64,000 nt of DNA from Sulfidibacterium sp964549335. GTDB taxonomy: Bacteria; Bacteroidota; Bacteroidia; Bacteroidales; F082. The stretch is taken from contig CAZJUQ010000035.1 of the NCBI GenBank assembly GCA_964549335.1, forward strand, positions 13,543 through 77,542. The letters run 5' to 3'. Position 1 is the first letter of the stretch, and each line of letters begins with the position of its first letter. The notes under the pieces are model-generated. The model saw nothing but the letters and a program-made list of their open reading frames with translations, ran no database searches and had not been told where the DNA came from. A program made the translations under genes and the position numbers. Shown piece after piece: positions 33,164 through 42,022 of the stretch.

Positions 33164-35620
33164 ATGAAACTGTCGTATAATTGGCTTGGTCAATACATCG
33201 ATTTGGACGTGTCGCCGCAAGAGTTATCCCCGATACTTACCGATATAGGTCTCGAAGTTGAGGGTTTTGAAAAATTTCAATCGGTTAAAGGCGGACTTGA
33301 AGGTTTGGTAATAGGAGAGGTAAAAACATGCGAGCCTCATCCCAATGCCGACAAATTAAGTGTAACCACAGTGGATGTCGGCGGCGAAATTTTGCCCATA
33401 GTTTGCGGTGCTCCCAATGTGGCAAAAGGCCAAAAAGTTGTCGTGGCAAAAGTGGGAACGGTATTGTACGACGGTGAAAACGAATTTAAGATAAAAAAGG
33501 CTAAAATCCGCGGCGAAATTTCCGAAGGGATGATATGCGCCGAAGACGAAATAGGACTGGGAAACTCACACGATGGTATTATGGTGCTTCCCGGAAACGT
33601 CAAACCGGGAACCCCCGCAAATGAATTTTTCGACATTGAAGAAGATTACGTGTACGAAATAGGATTAACACCAAACCGCGCCGATGCCGCATCGCACATT
33701 GGCTCGGCTCGCGACTTGGTTGCCGGTTTAAACCGCTACTTTAACACCGGAAAATATTCATTGAAAAAGCCGGATGTCAACGGCTTTAAAGTGGACAACC
33801 ACGATTTGGACATCGAAGTTGTTGTGGAAGACAGCGAAGCCTGTCCGCGATATTCGGGCGTAACACTTAACAATATTACCGTTGGCGAATCGCCGCAATG
33901 GTTAAAAAACCGCTTGAATGCCATCGGCGTCCGCCCCATAAACAACGTAGTTGACATAACAAACTATGTGCTTCACGAAACGGGACAACCGCTCCATGCT
34001 TTTGACGCTGCAAAAATATCGGGTAACAAGGTTATCGTTAAAAAGCTAAAACAAGACACCCCTTTTGTCACCCTTGACGAAGTTACGAGAAAACTCGACG
34101 CTTCGGACTTGATGATTTGCAACGAAAACGAGGGTATGTGTATTGCAGGTGTTTTCGGCGGTTCGGAATCGGGAATTACAGAAAAGAGCACCTCGGTATT
34201 TCTCGAAAGTGCCTACTTCGACCCCAAACATATCCGCAAAACCTCAAAACGTCATGTTTTGCAAACAGATGCCTCATTCAGGTTCGAAAGAGGCGCCGAC
34301 CCCAATATTACCGTTTATGCTCTAAAACGTGCCGCATTGCTAATTAAAGAGATTGCCGGCGGAGAAATTTCGTCCGAAATAAAAGATTTCTATCCAAAAC
34401 CCATAGAAAAATGGGAAATAGAGGTAAGTTATGCAAATATCGACCGCCTCGCGGGAAACAAAATAGAGAGAAAGATAATTAAAGAGATACTTTCCGATTT
34501 GGAAATGGAAATCCTTGAAGAGTCTTCCGCCGGACTGAAATTGCTAACCCCAACGTTTAAGGTGGATGTTACACGTGAAGTTGACGTTATCGAGGAAATT
34601 TTACGCATATACGGATATAACAACATAGTTACCGACAATAAAATCCATTCGTCGGTAAGCCTACGTCCCAAACCGGATGCGGAAAAAATTCAAAACATGA
34701 TTTCCGACTATCTTGTGGCACAAGGTTTTACCGAAATAATGAACAACTCCCTGACAGCTTCGGAAATATATGAAAACAATAAAGAGTTCGACCAAAACAG
34801 AAGCGTCTCCCTTTTAAATCCTTTAAGCAAAGATTTGAATGTTTTAAGACAATCGTTACTCTTCGGAGGATTGGAAGTTATTGCATATAACAAAAACCGA
34901 AAACAATCCGATTTAAAAATATTCGAATTCGGAAAAGTTTATCAGAAAAACAAAAACTACGAAAAAGAGAGGGGGGTCAAAAACTATTTCGAAGAGAAAC
35001 ATCTTGCCATCTTTGCCACGGGACGGATATCTCCCGAAAACTGGAACTCTTCAAACGAAAAAGTTGATTTTTACTTTCTGAAAGCACATATCGAAAGTAT
35101 AATTAACAAAACCGGAACAGACCGCTCCGAAATAAAAACCGAAGAGTATTCCGATGCTAACAAAGAGTATTCGTTGCGTTATCTCTATAACGGCAAACTG
35201 CTATCGGAGGTGTTTGAAGTAAGTAAATCGCTGTTAAAAACTTTCGATATAAAACAAGAGGTATTTGCCGCTATTGTCAATTGGGATTTGTTATTGAAAA
35301 TTATACCGGTACATCCCGTACAATATGAGCCCGTTGCCAAGTTTCCTTCGGTACGGCGCGATTTGGCTCTTATTGTAGATAGTAACGTGAGTTTTGAAAC
35401 CCTTAAAAAGATAGCTTTCGAAACGGAGCGAAAACTACTGAAATCGGTAGGTATTTTCGATATTTACAAGGGGGATAAAATTCCGGAAGGTAAAAAATCG
35501 TATGCCCTCTCTTTTGTTTTGCAAGACAAACAAAAAACCCTCACCGACAAGGTTATCGACAAAACCATGAACAAGATACTAAAAGCCTTTGAAAACAAAG
35601 CCGGTGCAAGTTTAAGATAA
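33164..35620 (+). CDS. pheT: phenylalanyl-tRNA synthetase beta subunit
   Basis: An 818-residue subunit of the alpha2-beta2 enzyme that charges tRNA-Phe. Order of domains: N-terminal tRNA-binding (EMAP/OB) domain about 40-150 with VCGAPNVAKGQKVVVAKVG; B3/B4 editing domain with NNVVDITNYVLHETGQPLHA; B5 domain; catalytic-like core with TDASFRFERGADPN; C-terminal anticodon-binding FDX-ACB domain from about 725 (KFPSVRRDLALIVD to the end). The start is the ATG at 33164 (MKLSYNWLGQYIDL), the family N-terminus; the frame extends 32 codons upstream without homology. pheS is not adjacent. Confidence 0.97.
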   Translation: MKLSYNWLGQYIDLDVSPQELSPILTDIGLEVEGFEKFQSVKGGLEGLVIGEVKTCEPHPNADKLSVTTVDVGGEILPIVCGAPNVAKGQKVVVAKVGTVLYDGENEFKIKKAKIRGEISEGMICAEDEIGLGNSHDGIMVLPGNVKPGTPANEFFDIEEDYVYEIGLTPNRADAASHIGSARDLVAGLNRYFNTGKYSLKKPDVNGFKVDNHDLDIEVVVEDSEACPRYSGVTLNNITVGESPQWLKNRLNAIGVRPINNVVDITNYVLHETGQPLHAFDAAKISGNKVIVKKLKQDTPFVTLDEVTRKLDASDLMICNENEGMCIAGVFGGSESGITEKSTSVFLESAYFDPKHIRKTSKRHVLQTDASFRFERGADPNITVYALKRAALLIKEIAGGEISSEIKDFYPKPIEKWEIEVSYANIDRLAGNKIERKIIKEILSDLEMEILEESSAGLKLLTPTFKVDVTREVDVIEEILRIYGYNNIVTDNKIHSSVSLRPKPDAEKIQNMISDYLVAQGFTEIMNNSLTASEIYENNKEFDQNRSVSLLNPLSKDLNVLRQSLLFGGLEVIAYNKNRKQSDLKIFEFGKVYQKNKNYEKERGVKNYFEEKHLAIFATGRISPENWNSSNEKVDFYFLKAHIESIINKTGTDRSEIKTEEYSDANKEYSLRYLYNGKLLSEVFEVSKSLLKTFDIKQEVFAAIVNWDLLLKIIPVHPVQYEPVAKFPSVRRDLALIVDSNVSFETLKKIAFETERKLLKSVGIFDIYKGDKIPEGKKSYALSFVLQDKQKTLTDKVIDKTMNKILKAFENKAGASLR

Positions 35621-35650
35621 TATCGGAAACGCCGGCATTACGGGCGGCAG

Positions 35651-35664
35651 TTACCCCGCGGTAA
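35651..35664. terminator. weak hairpin between converging pheT and the TPR gene
   Basis: TTACC-CCGC-GGTAA with an AT-rich tail in the 53-base gap between two converging genes. The stem is only five pairs, so a terminator role is uncertain. Confidence 0.3.
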
Positions 35665-35673
35665 TTAATTTTA

Positions 35674-37719
35674 TCATTTTCCGCAATACCTTTTTATAAT
35701 GTTATAAGCCTCTTCTATTCCGAGTTCGCCCGCTTTGCTCAAATCTTTACAGGCAAGTTTATTCTCTTTCAGATATAACAATACCAAAGCCCTGTTGAAA
35801 TAGGCTTCAGCCAACCCGGGATTTAATTTTATTGCCATCGAGTAATCGTCTATTGCACGTTGGAATTTTCTCAAATTGGTTTTTAAATTGGCACGGTTAT
35901 AATAAACGTAGGGCAAAGAGGGATACAGGGTTATAAGTCTATTGTAATCGGCAAGAGATTTTTTGTAGCTTGGCGGTTTTATTTTTGCACCCGTGCCGAA
36001 ACCTGTTTTGTTTATGCCAATTGCACTTGTATATTTCAACTCTTCCCACTTCAAGTTTTCCTCTTCGAAAAGAGCGGCTCCTCTGTTCAACAAAGCATAG
36101 ACAAAGGTTTTGTTGTAATAGAGCGTGCTGTCGTAACATCTTATTGCCTTTTCATAGTTTTGCAAAACAGTCATGGTAATACCCTTGATAAAACAGTATC
36201 CCGCACTGTCGCCCGATTCAATAACTTTTATGTTCTTTTTTTCGGCGTCATACACAGCACTTTTCTGACTGTCATCAATTCCGGCTGTAAACACAAGTTT
36301 GATTCCGAAAACATTATCGGCATTAAAACGGACAATATTTTTATCGAAATAGTAATGTTTTTTATCGTTTGATTTCAAATATTCGTCGTCGTTTAAAAAC
36401 ACCACACTGATATCGGGTTTGGGAACGATGTCAATATGTACAAATTGCACCCTGCCTCTTTTCATATCGCCACTCAAAAAGTCTCCCGTGAAACGGATTA
36501 TCTTGCTGAAATAGACCGAATCGGAATATCTTTTATACAGCAATTCCGCATTGTTTTGTCCGCTGTTTGCCGATGTTATAATACTTTGGGCACGTTGCCG
36601 GTCAAGGAAGGCTTCTTTATGTTTTCCCAGTTGTTCTCTTGCATATGCACGGTTAATGTATCCGCCGGCAAAATCGGGAAAAAGGGAAACCGTTTTGGTA
36701 AAGTCCGATTCCGCATCACCATATTCTTTCATCTCCATATGAATTGCCCCCCTGTTGAACCAGGCATATAAATTTTCGGGATTTATTTTCAACGCCGCAT
36801 CAATATCGTTTAGTGCTTTATCCCAATGTTTTTGGGCTGCTTCTATTAGGGCGCGGTTATAATATGTGAGGGCATTCGTGCTATCGAGTTTCAAAACGGT
36901 GTCGTAATCGGCAATTACGGCAGCCGTATCTTTCATTTTCAGATATGTAAGTGCACGCTGAAAAAAGACAAAGGGATATTTACCGTTTATTGATATGGCT
37001 TTATTATAATCTGACAAGGACTTTTCCAGACTGTCAAGTTCGTAATATATCATCCCCCTTTTTATGTATGCATCGGGGTTATAAGCATTAATCGAAATTG
37101 CTTTGTTAATATCCGACAACGCCGCTTCCGGGTTGTTTGCAAGGTAGTTTGCAACTCCCCGGTTTAACAGCAAAAGGGGATCGTTATGTTTTATTTGCAA
37201 TGCCGCCGAGAAGTCGTCAACGGCACTTTTGTATTTATGCAAATCGGTCTTTGTTTTTCCCCGTTCTTCATAAGCGTCCACATCAAAAGGATCCAACTCC
37301 AAAGCGTGGTTAAAATCGTTCAGGGCTTTCATAAAGTCGCCGGTTTTGCCGTAACATATACCCCTGTAGAGATATGCACGTGTATAAAGGGGATGAAGTT
37401 TTACGGTTTCGGAAAAGTCGTTGACAGCGCCTTGGTAGTCGCCCAGGCTGTATTTGGCTATTCCTCTCAGAAACCAGGCTTTGAAACCTTCTTTATTCGA
37501 CTCGAGAGCCTTATTGAAATTGTTTATTGCTTCCGTATAATTTTCGCGCGACAACTCCGACTGCCCCAACATTAAAAAGCGGCTGTAACTTATTTGTGCA
37601 ACGGCAACAGAAGCATAAAAAAGCAGAAAAGCAACGGCAAAAGTTTTGATAAAAAGAGGTCGCTTTTGCTTTTGATGTAAAAGCTGAATTTTACTTTCAA
37701 TAAAATCAATAGGTTTCAT
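35674..37719 (-). CDS. exported TPR-repeat protein
   Basis: A protein of 681 residues from the ATG at 37717-37719, with an N-terminal hydrophobic segment (about 25-43, ending ASVAVAQ) that looks like a signal peptide or anchor preceded by a long basic region. About ten tetratricopeptide repeats follow (roughly 50-410; for example AYLYRGICYGKTGDFMKALN and AWFNRGAIHMEMKEYGDAES), then a non-repeat segment (about 415-545) and further repeats to the C-terminus. It probably serves as a periplasmic protein-binding scaffold. An upstream in-frame ATG at 37776 would overlap the preceding gene by 40 bases and is disfavoured. It lies 17 bases after the transglutaminase gene, so the two are one operon. 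Confidence 0.85.
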   Translation of the reverse strand: MKPIDFIESKIQLLHQKQKRPLFIKTFAVAFLLFYASVAVAQISYSRFLMLGQSELSRENYTEAINNFNKALESNKEGFKAWFLRGIAKYSLGDYQGAVNDFSETVKLHPLYTRAYLYRGICYGKTGDFMKALNDFNHALELDPFDVDAYEERGKTKTDLHKYKSAVDDFSAALQIKHNDPLLLLNRGVANYLANNPEAALSDINKAISINAYNPDAYIKRGMIYYELDSLEKSLSDYNKAISINGKYPFVFFQRALTYLKMKDTAAVIADYDTVLKLDSTNALTYYNRALIEAAQKHWDKALNDIDAALKINPENLYAWFNRGAIHMEMKEYGDAESDFTKTVSLFPDFAGGYINRAYAREQLGKHKEAFLDRQRAQSIITSANSGQNNAELLYKRYSDSVYFSKIIRFTGDFLSGDMKRGRVQFVHIDIVPKPDISVVFLNDDEYLKSNDKKHYYFDKNIVRFNADNVFGIKLVFTAGIDDSQKSAVYDAEKKNIKVIESGDSAGYCFIKGITMTVLQNYEKAIRCYDSTLYYNKTFVYALLNRGAALFEEENLKWEELKYTSAIGINKTGFGTGAKIKPPSYKKSLADYNRLITLYPSLPYVYYNRANLKTNLRKFQRAIDDYSMAIKLNPGLAEAYFNRALVLLYLKENKLACKDLSKAGELGIEEAYNIIKRYCGK

Positions 37720-37736
37720 CTGTTTTTCAGGTAGTT

Positions 37737-39374
37737 CTATTTGGTGGATTTTCCCGGGTTGGACATTTCCCTCCACTCTCCGAAATAATCGACAGCCACA
37801 TTAGTTTTGGGTTGGGTAGAGTAATATTCATTTGAATTATAGTTCCAATCCATGGTTTCGGAGCCGCCACCGCTTTGTGTCGTGATAACAAATCTGTTTG
37901 ACACAAAACCTATACGCGAGGCTTGTCCTCTTCGCGAGGGCTGGTCGCCACCGCTGGGGTCAACAGGAATCCAGCCGTAATTGGGCAAAAAAACTTCAAC
38001 CCAGCGGTGGAAAACATCGTCGAGGGTACGGTCGTCGCCCCGTTTGGCAATTGAGCCCACATACCTTGCCGGTATTCCCGCCGAGCGGCACATAGAGATA
38101 AAGACGAAGGAATATTCGGAACACGAACCGTTGCCGCGCGCCAATACCGTAGGTGCGGTATTCCAACCTCCCACCCTCTCGTAATACATGTGTCCGATGA
38201 TATAATTGAAAATTTTACGCATCTTCCAATACAAATTCTTTTCGTTACCAACGGCTTTTGTTACGGCGTTTTTTATTACGGGGTCATTTATCCCGTATTT
38301 TACATTATCGGCAAGATAGATGCTTTTTATCTTTTCGGGAATCATATCTTCGCCGCCCACCTTATCGGGGTATATAAAATAGCGCACATTCCAGGTGGTT
38401 ATTTTATAATGTACCACGGCTTCCCTTTTTTGTCCGGCGGGAATATTTTCGAAGACGAAATGTGCTGTTTTTTGTCCCCATTTATCTTCGTCTATTCCGG
38501 CAACGGCTGGTGTAAAATCAAACTCCGACTCCACTTTCTGATTGGGACGGTCAACGGGCAAAGCTATCTGGACATCCATTCTTTTTATCATTCCCGGTCC
38601 GAAATTGGTGGTTAAATGTTTATAAAAAATCTCCTGTTCCGATTTGCCGGTTTTAATAAACTTTTCATCGTCGTAAATTTTCAGCTTATATATTTTTTTT
38701 GTGATAAAATCGACGTTCCAAAGGTTTTTTCCGTCGTAACACAAATCGCGCGAATACTTTCCCGGTGCATCCGCAATAATTATAACATTTCCGTTTTGTG
38801 GATTTACCATATAAATTTCATCCTTTGAGCGGTCGGACACCCAAAGGTATTCGCCGTCGAAAGTAATACCCTGCGGTGAACCCGCCGGCGAAGGGTATTC
38901 GTCTATGGTTGTACCGTCGTTGGGGTCGAACCGTATCAGTTTGCGGTGTATGTCGTCGACACACCAAAGATATTCTCCGTCCCATGTCAAACCCGCGGGC
39001 GAAGGTGTCGGCGCCGGGACGGTTTTTAATACCGTTCCGTCCTCGGGGTCGATTTTGTAAATTTTTCCGTTATGGTATTCGTCGCCTTGCGGTATTTGAC
39101 CTTTGGCATCGGAGTTCCATAAATATTTTCCGTCGAAAGCCAAACCCACAGGCCAATAGGCAGGCGACTCGATATACCTGATTACTTTACCGTCTTTGTC
39201 TATCTGATATATTTTATCTGTTTTAAAATCGGTTACCCATAAATGTTTTCCGTCCCAAGTCAAACCCGAAGGATAATCGCCGGGTGCATTTACCGAACCG
39301 GTAACCTGTCCCGTATATGCAAAAATGATTGCGGGAAAAAACAACAAAACAATTGAAAAGAATCTTTTTTTCAT
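37737..39374 (-). CDS. exported beta-propeller/transglutaminase-like protein
   Basis: A 545-residue exported protein (signal peptide about 1-19, ending IFAYT). Residues about 22-225 form a propeller of five repeats built on GLTWDGKHLWVTD / GLAFDGKYLWNSD with KIYKIDP strands, in the style of NHL/SMP-30-like domains. A beta-rich linker (about 235-345) is followed by a transglutaminase-like domain (about 360-480) with the full triad: Cys in GNGSCSEYSFVF, His in VFHRWVEVFLPN and Asp in WIPVDPSGGD. It could be a cysteine protease, amidase or cross-linker; Bacteroidota transglutaminase-like proteins are often peptidases. It shares an operon with the TPR protein just downstream, a likely partner. 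Confidence 0.87.
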   Translation of the reverse strand: MKKRFFSIVLLFFPAIIFAYTGQVTGSVNAPGDYPSGLTWDGKHLWVTDFKTDKIYQIDKDGKVIRYIESPAYWPVGLAFDGKYLWNSDAKGQIPQGDEYHNGKIYKIDPEDGTVLKTVPAPTPSPAGLTWDGEYLWCVDDIHRKLIRFDPNDGTTIDEYPSPAGSPQGITFDGEYLWVSDRSKDEIYMVNPQNGNVIIIADAPGKYSRDLCYDGKNLWNVDFITKKIYKLKIYDDEKFIKTGKSEQEIFYKHLTTNFGPGMIKRMDVQIALPVDRPNQKVESEFDFTPAVAGIDEDKWGQKTAHFVFENIPAGQKREAVVHYKITTWNVRYFIYPDKVGGEDMIPEKIKSIYLADNVKYGINDPVIKNAVTKAVGNEKNLYWKMRKIFNYIIGHMYYERVGGWNTAPTVLARGNGSCSEYSFVFISMCRSAGIPARYVGSIAKRGDDRTLDDVFHRWVEVFLPNYGWIPVDPSGGDQPSRRGQASRIGFVSNRFVITTQSGGGSETMDWNYNSNEYYSTQPKTNVAVDYFGEWREMSNPGKSTK

Positions 39375-39412
39375 AAGGCAATTTTTTTTCGAAAATACAA
39401 AAATGCGGGAAA

Positions 39413-41185
39413 CTATTCTTCGGAAAACTCTTTCAACAATTGGCGGTATTTTGAAAAAACGTTTGCCCGCGACACAAATCCGACATATTTACCGTTGTCG
39501 AGAACCACAAGGTTGTATTTTCCCGAGTGTTGGAACTTTTGCGCCACCGTTTCCATATCGTCATCTATTTGAACAACCGTTGAGGGGTTAAACATAAGAC
39601 TTCTGACACTTGTTTTTTCGTACAACTCGGGTTTAAACATAATATGGCGTATCTGGTCGAGGATAATTATACCGTAAAAGTTGTTTTCGTCGTCAACCAC
39701 GGGAAAGATATTGCGTTTAGACTCGGCAATAACCTTTATAAGATCACCCAGATTGGCATCGGGCGAAATAGTACTGAAATTTGTTTCAATCAAAGGTTTT
39801 ATGCTCATCATTGCCAACACTGTTTGGTCTTTGTGATGAGTAAGCATATCGCCACGCTTAGAGAGTTGAATGGTATAGATTGAACGAGGCGACATGGTTT
39901 TTGAGATGGCATACGATGTCGTTGAAACAATCATTATGGGCAAAAAAAGGCTGTAACCTTCGGTTATTTCGGCAATAAGAAAAATAGCCGTAAGGGGTGC
40001 CTGAACAACACCTGCCAGCAAACCCGCCATACCCGCCAAAGCAAAATCGTTTACCGGCAAGCTGCCCAATCCCAAAATATTAAAGGTTTTGGCGAAAAAG
40101 AGTCCGCTCATGGCACCGATAAACAATGTAGGCGCAAACACACCGCCAATGCCTCCGGCTCTGAATGTTAACGATGTGGCTATAACCTTTAACAGTATGA
40201 TTGCAAAAAGCAAAACCAACGAAACGGTAATGTTGTCTTTAAGCGAATAAAATATGCTGTTGTCGAAAATAAATTCCATGTTTCCTTTCAAAGCGGCATT
40301 TATCGCCTCGTACCCTTCGCCGTACAGCGACGGCATTAAAAAGATAAGTATTCCGAGTAATATTGAACCTATTATTAGTTTCGACACCCAACCTTTGAAT
40401 TTATCGAAAACCTTGCCTATCAACACATAGGTCTTTATGTAATAAGCCGAAACGAATGATGCAAAAACACCCAAACCGAAATAATAAACGGTTTCGCTAA
40501 GGCTGAAACTGTATTGTACCTGAAACGGGTACAGCACATCGAAACCGAGAAAGAAATAGGATGTCAATGCAGCCGTTATCGACGCTATCAAAATAGGCAC
40601 AAGCGACGACATTGTCATATCAAAAAGTATTACTTCGAGGGCAAAAACCACCGCGGCAATGGGGGCTTTGAAAATTGCCGACATTGCAGCCGCCGAGGCG
40701 AACCCCAGTACCGAAATAATCTGCTTGTAGCTCAATCCCAACTTTTTTGCCAAAAACGAACCCCAAGCGGCACCGGTAACAACCGTAGGACCTTCAAGCC
40801 CTACCGACCCTCCGAAACCAACCGTGAGGGTACTTGTTATTATAGACGAAAATGTATTGTGGGGTTCTATTATGCCGTGATTTTTCGATATGGAATACAA
40901 AACATTTGGAATACCGTCGCGTACAGGCTTACGCAAAATGTATTTTATAAATATCAAGGTCAAGAATAATCCAATGGCGGGATATACCACATACCAATAA
41001 TTAAAATACTCGACATCAAAACCGCCGGTAAGAAGTTTCCGCACGAAAAAAACAGCATTCTTCATTATTACCGCCAACATACCCACCAAAAAACCGACAA
41101 TAATACTAAGCACTATCATCAACTGCTTTGAAGGTATCTTGCGGCTGTAAAGCAATACTCTGTCTATAATGCCTCTTTTTTTCAT
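39413..41185 (-). CDS. ClC-family chloride channel/transporter with C-terminal CBS pair
   Basis: A 590-residue protein with the ClC membrane domain (about 20-430) and two CBS domains (about 445-590). Ion-pathway motifs are SVGLEGPTVVTGA with the gating glutamate, RDGIPNVLY in place of the GSGIP motif, and GGIGGVFAPTLFIGA for GxFxP; the usual central tyrosine region is less clear. The retained gating Glu fits either an H+/Cl- exchanger or a gated channel. The CBS pair probably senses a nucleotide. The ATG at 41183-41185 is preferred over an upstream TTG because a -7 element covers that TTG. Confidence 0.93.
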   Translation of the reverse strand: MKKRGIIDRVLLYSRKIPSKQLMIVLSIIVGFLVGMLAVIMKNAVFFVRKLLTGGFDVEYFNYWYVVYPAIGLFLTLIFIKYILRKPVRDGIPNVLYSISKNHGIIEPHNTFSSIITSTLTVGFGGSVGLEGPTVVTGAAWGSFLAKKLGLSYKQIISVLGFASAAAMSAIFKAPIAAVVFALEVILFDMTMSSLVPILIASITAALTSYFFLGFDVLYPFQVQYSFSLSETVYYFGLGVFASFVSAYYIKTYVLIGKVFDKFKGWVSKLIIGSILLGILIFLMPSLYGEGYEAINAALKGNMEFIFDNSIFYSLKDNITVSLVLLFAIILLKVIATSLTFRAGGIGGVFAPTLFIGAMSGLFFAKTFNILGLGSLPVNDFALAGMAGLLAGVVQAPLTAIFLIAEITEGYSLFLPIMIVSTTSYAISKTMSPRSIYTIQLSKRGDMLTHHKDQTVLAMMSIKPLIETNFSTISPDANLGDLIKVIAESKRNIFPVVDDENNFYGIIILDQIRHIMFKPELYEKTSVRSLMFNPSTVVQIDDDMETVAQKFQHSGKYNLVVLDNGKYVGFVSRANVFSKYRQLLKEFSEE

Positions 41186-41191
41186 CCGCCG

Positions 41192-41199
41192 CAAAGGTA
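41192..41199 (-). promoter_or_regulatory. -7 element (TACCTTTG) of the ClC gene
   Basis: Exact TAnnTTTG on the minus strand, six bases before the ATG at 41185, overlapping an in-frame TTG. Suggests a leaderless or nearly leaderless transcript. Confidence 0.45.
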
Positions 41200-41357
41200 G
41201 AAAAGTGTTTTAAATATGGGAAAGTTAATTATTAAAAATAATCACGAGGACATACAAATAACGGCAAATGCATGTCGTATCCGTTTATGGCGGAAACATA
41301 TTTGCTGCATGCCGTCAGATTTTACGGATAAATATTTGTTCCTGATTTAATGTTTTA

Positions 41358-42014
41358 TTAAAATTTCAGGGCTCTTAAAAACTCCCTTTTACCGGGAGGT
41401 CCCGGAAGTTTTTCCAAACCGAATCCGGCCTTTTTCAGAGCCCTTTTCACGTCGCCTTTACAAGAATATGTGGTAAGGATACCTTCGTGCCGCATGGATT
41501 CGAATATTTTGCCGAAAATAGCGGCTTCCCACATTTCGGGTTGAACTTCCGGCGAGAAAGCATCGAAATAGACCAGGTTGTATCTCTCTTTTTCAAGAGT
41601 CACATTTTGTATTCCGCCGGTAATTATCCGGTATTTCACCAAACCGTTGAGTTCACCCCTTTTTTCTTCATGTATTTTTAAAAAAACATCTTTATTAAAA
41701 TTCAACATTTCGGGATAATTCAATTTTCTTAAAAGATTTTGTTCGGGCAAACGTGGTTCTATTCCCGTATAATCTATTTTAACTCCATTCTCCAAAGCGA
41801 ATTTCAGCGTAAGCAAAAAATTAAGCCCCGTACCGAATCCCACTTCCAACACACTAACGGCGCTTTTGGACCTGCATACATATTTTAACCCCGCATCAAT
41901 AAAAATATGTTCCGACTCTTGCACGGCACCGAACACCGAATGATAATGTTCGCCGACATCCCGGCTAAACAGGGTGAAAGAGCCATCGGCGGTCTTTATC
42001 ACTTCCTTTTTCAT
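41358..42014 (-). CDS. mnmD: MnmD-like tRNA 5-methylaminomethyl-2-thiouridine methyltransferase (stand-alone)
   Basis: A 218-residue SAM-dependent methyltransferase of the DUF752 family, matching the methyltransferase half of E. coli MnmC; in many bacteria, as here, it is encoded without the FAD-dependent MnmC1 half. It would convert nm5s2U to mnm5s2U at the tRNA wobble position. Motifs: VLEVGFGTGLNFLLTL for SAM binding, DYTGIEPRLP, YFDAFSPEVQPEMWE and the C-terminal GPPGKREFLRAL. The ATG at 42012-42014 (MKKEVIKTADG) is preferred; a start four codons upstream would overlap the preceding gene's stop. It is eight bases after the propeller lipoprotein gene. Confidence 0.9.
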   Translation of the reverse strand: MKKEVIKTADGSFTLFSRDVGEHYHSVFGAVQESEHIFIDAGLKYVCRSKSAVSVLEVGFGTGLNFLLTLKFALENGVKIDYTGIEPRLPEQNLLRKLNYPEMLNFNKDVFLKIHEEKRGELNGLVKYRIITGGIQNVTLEKERYNLVYFDAFSPEVQPEMWEAAIFGKIFESMRHEGILTTYSCKGDVKRALKKAGFGLEKLPGPPGKREFLRALKF

Positions 42015-42022
42015 GGCAAAAC

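Noticed and set aside
35674..37719. tandem TPR units as a DNA repeat or CRISPR-like array
   Set aside because: The repetition is at the protein level only; the DNA units are divergent and continuous in one frame.
37720..37776. upstream ATG for the TPR protein
   Set aside because: It would overlap the end of the transglutaminase gene by 40 bases and add residues with no signal-peptide character; the ATG at 37719 fits the operon spacing.
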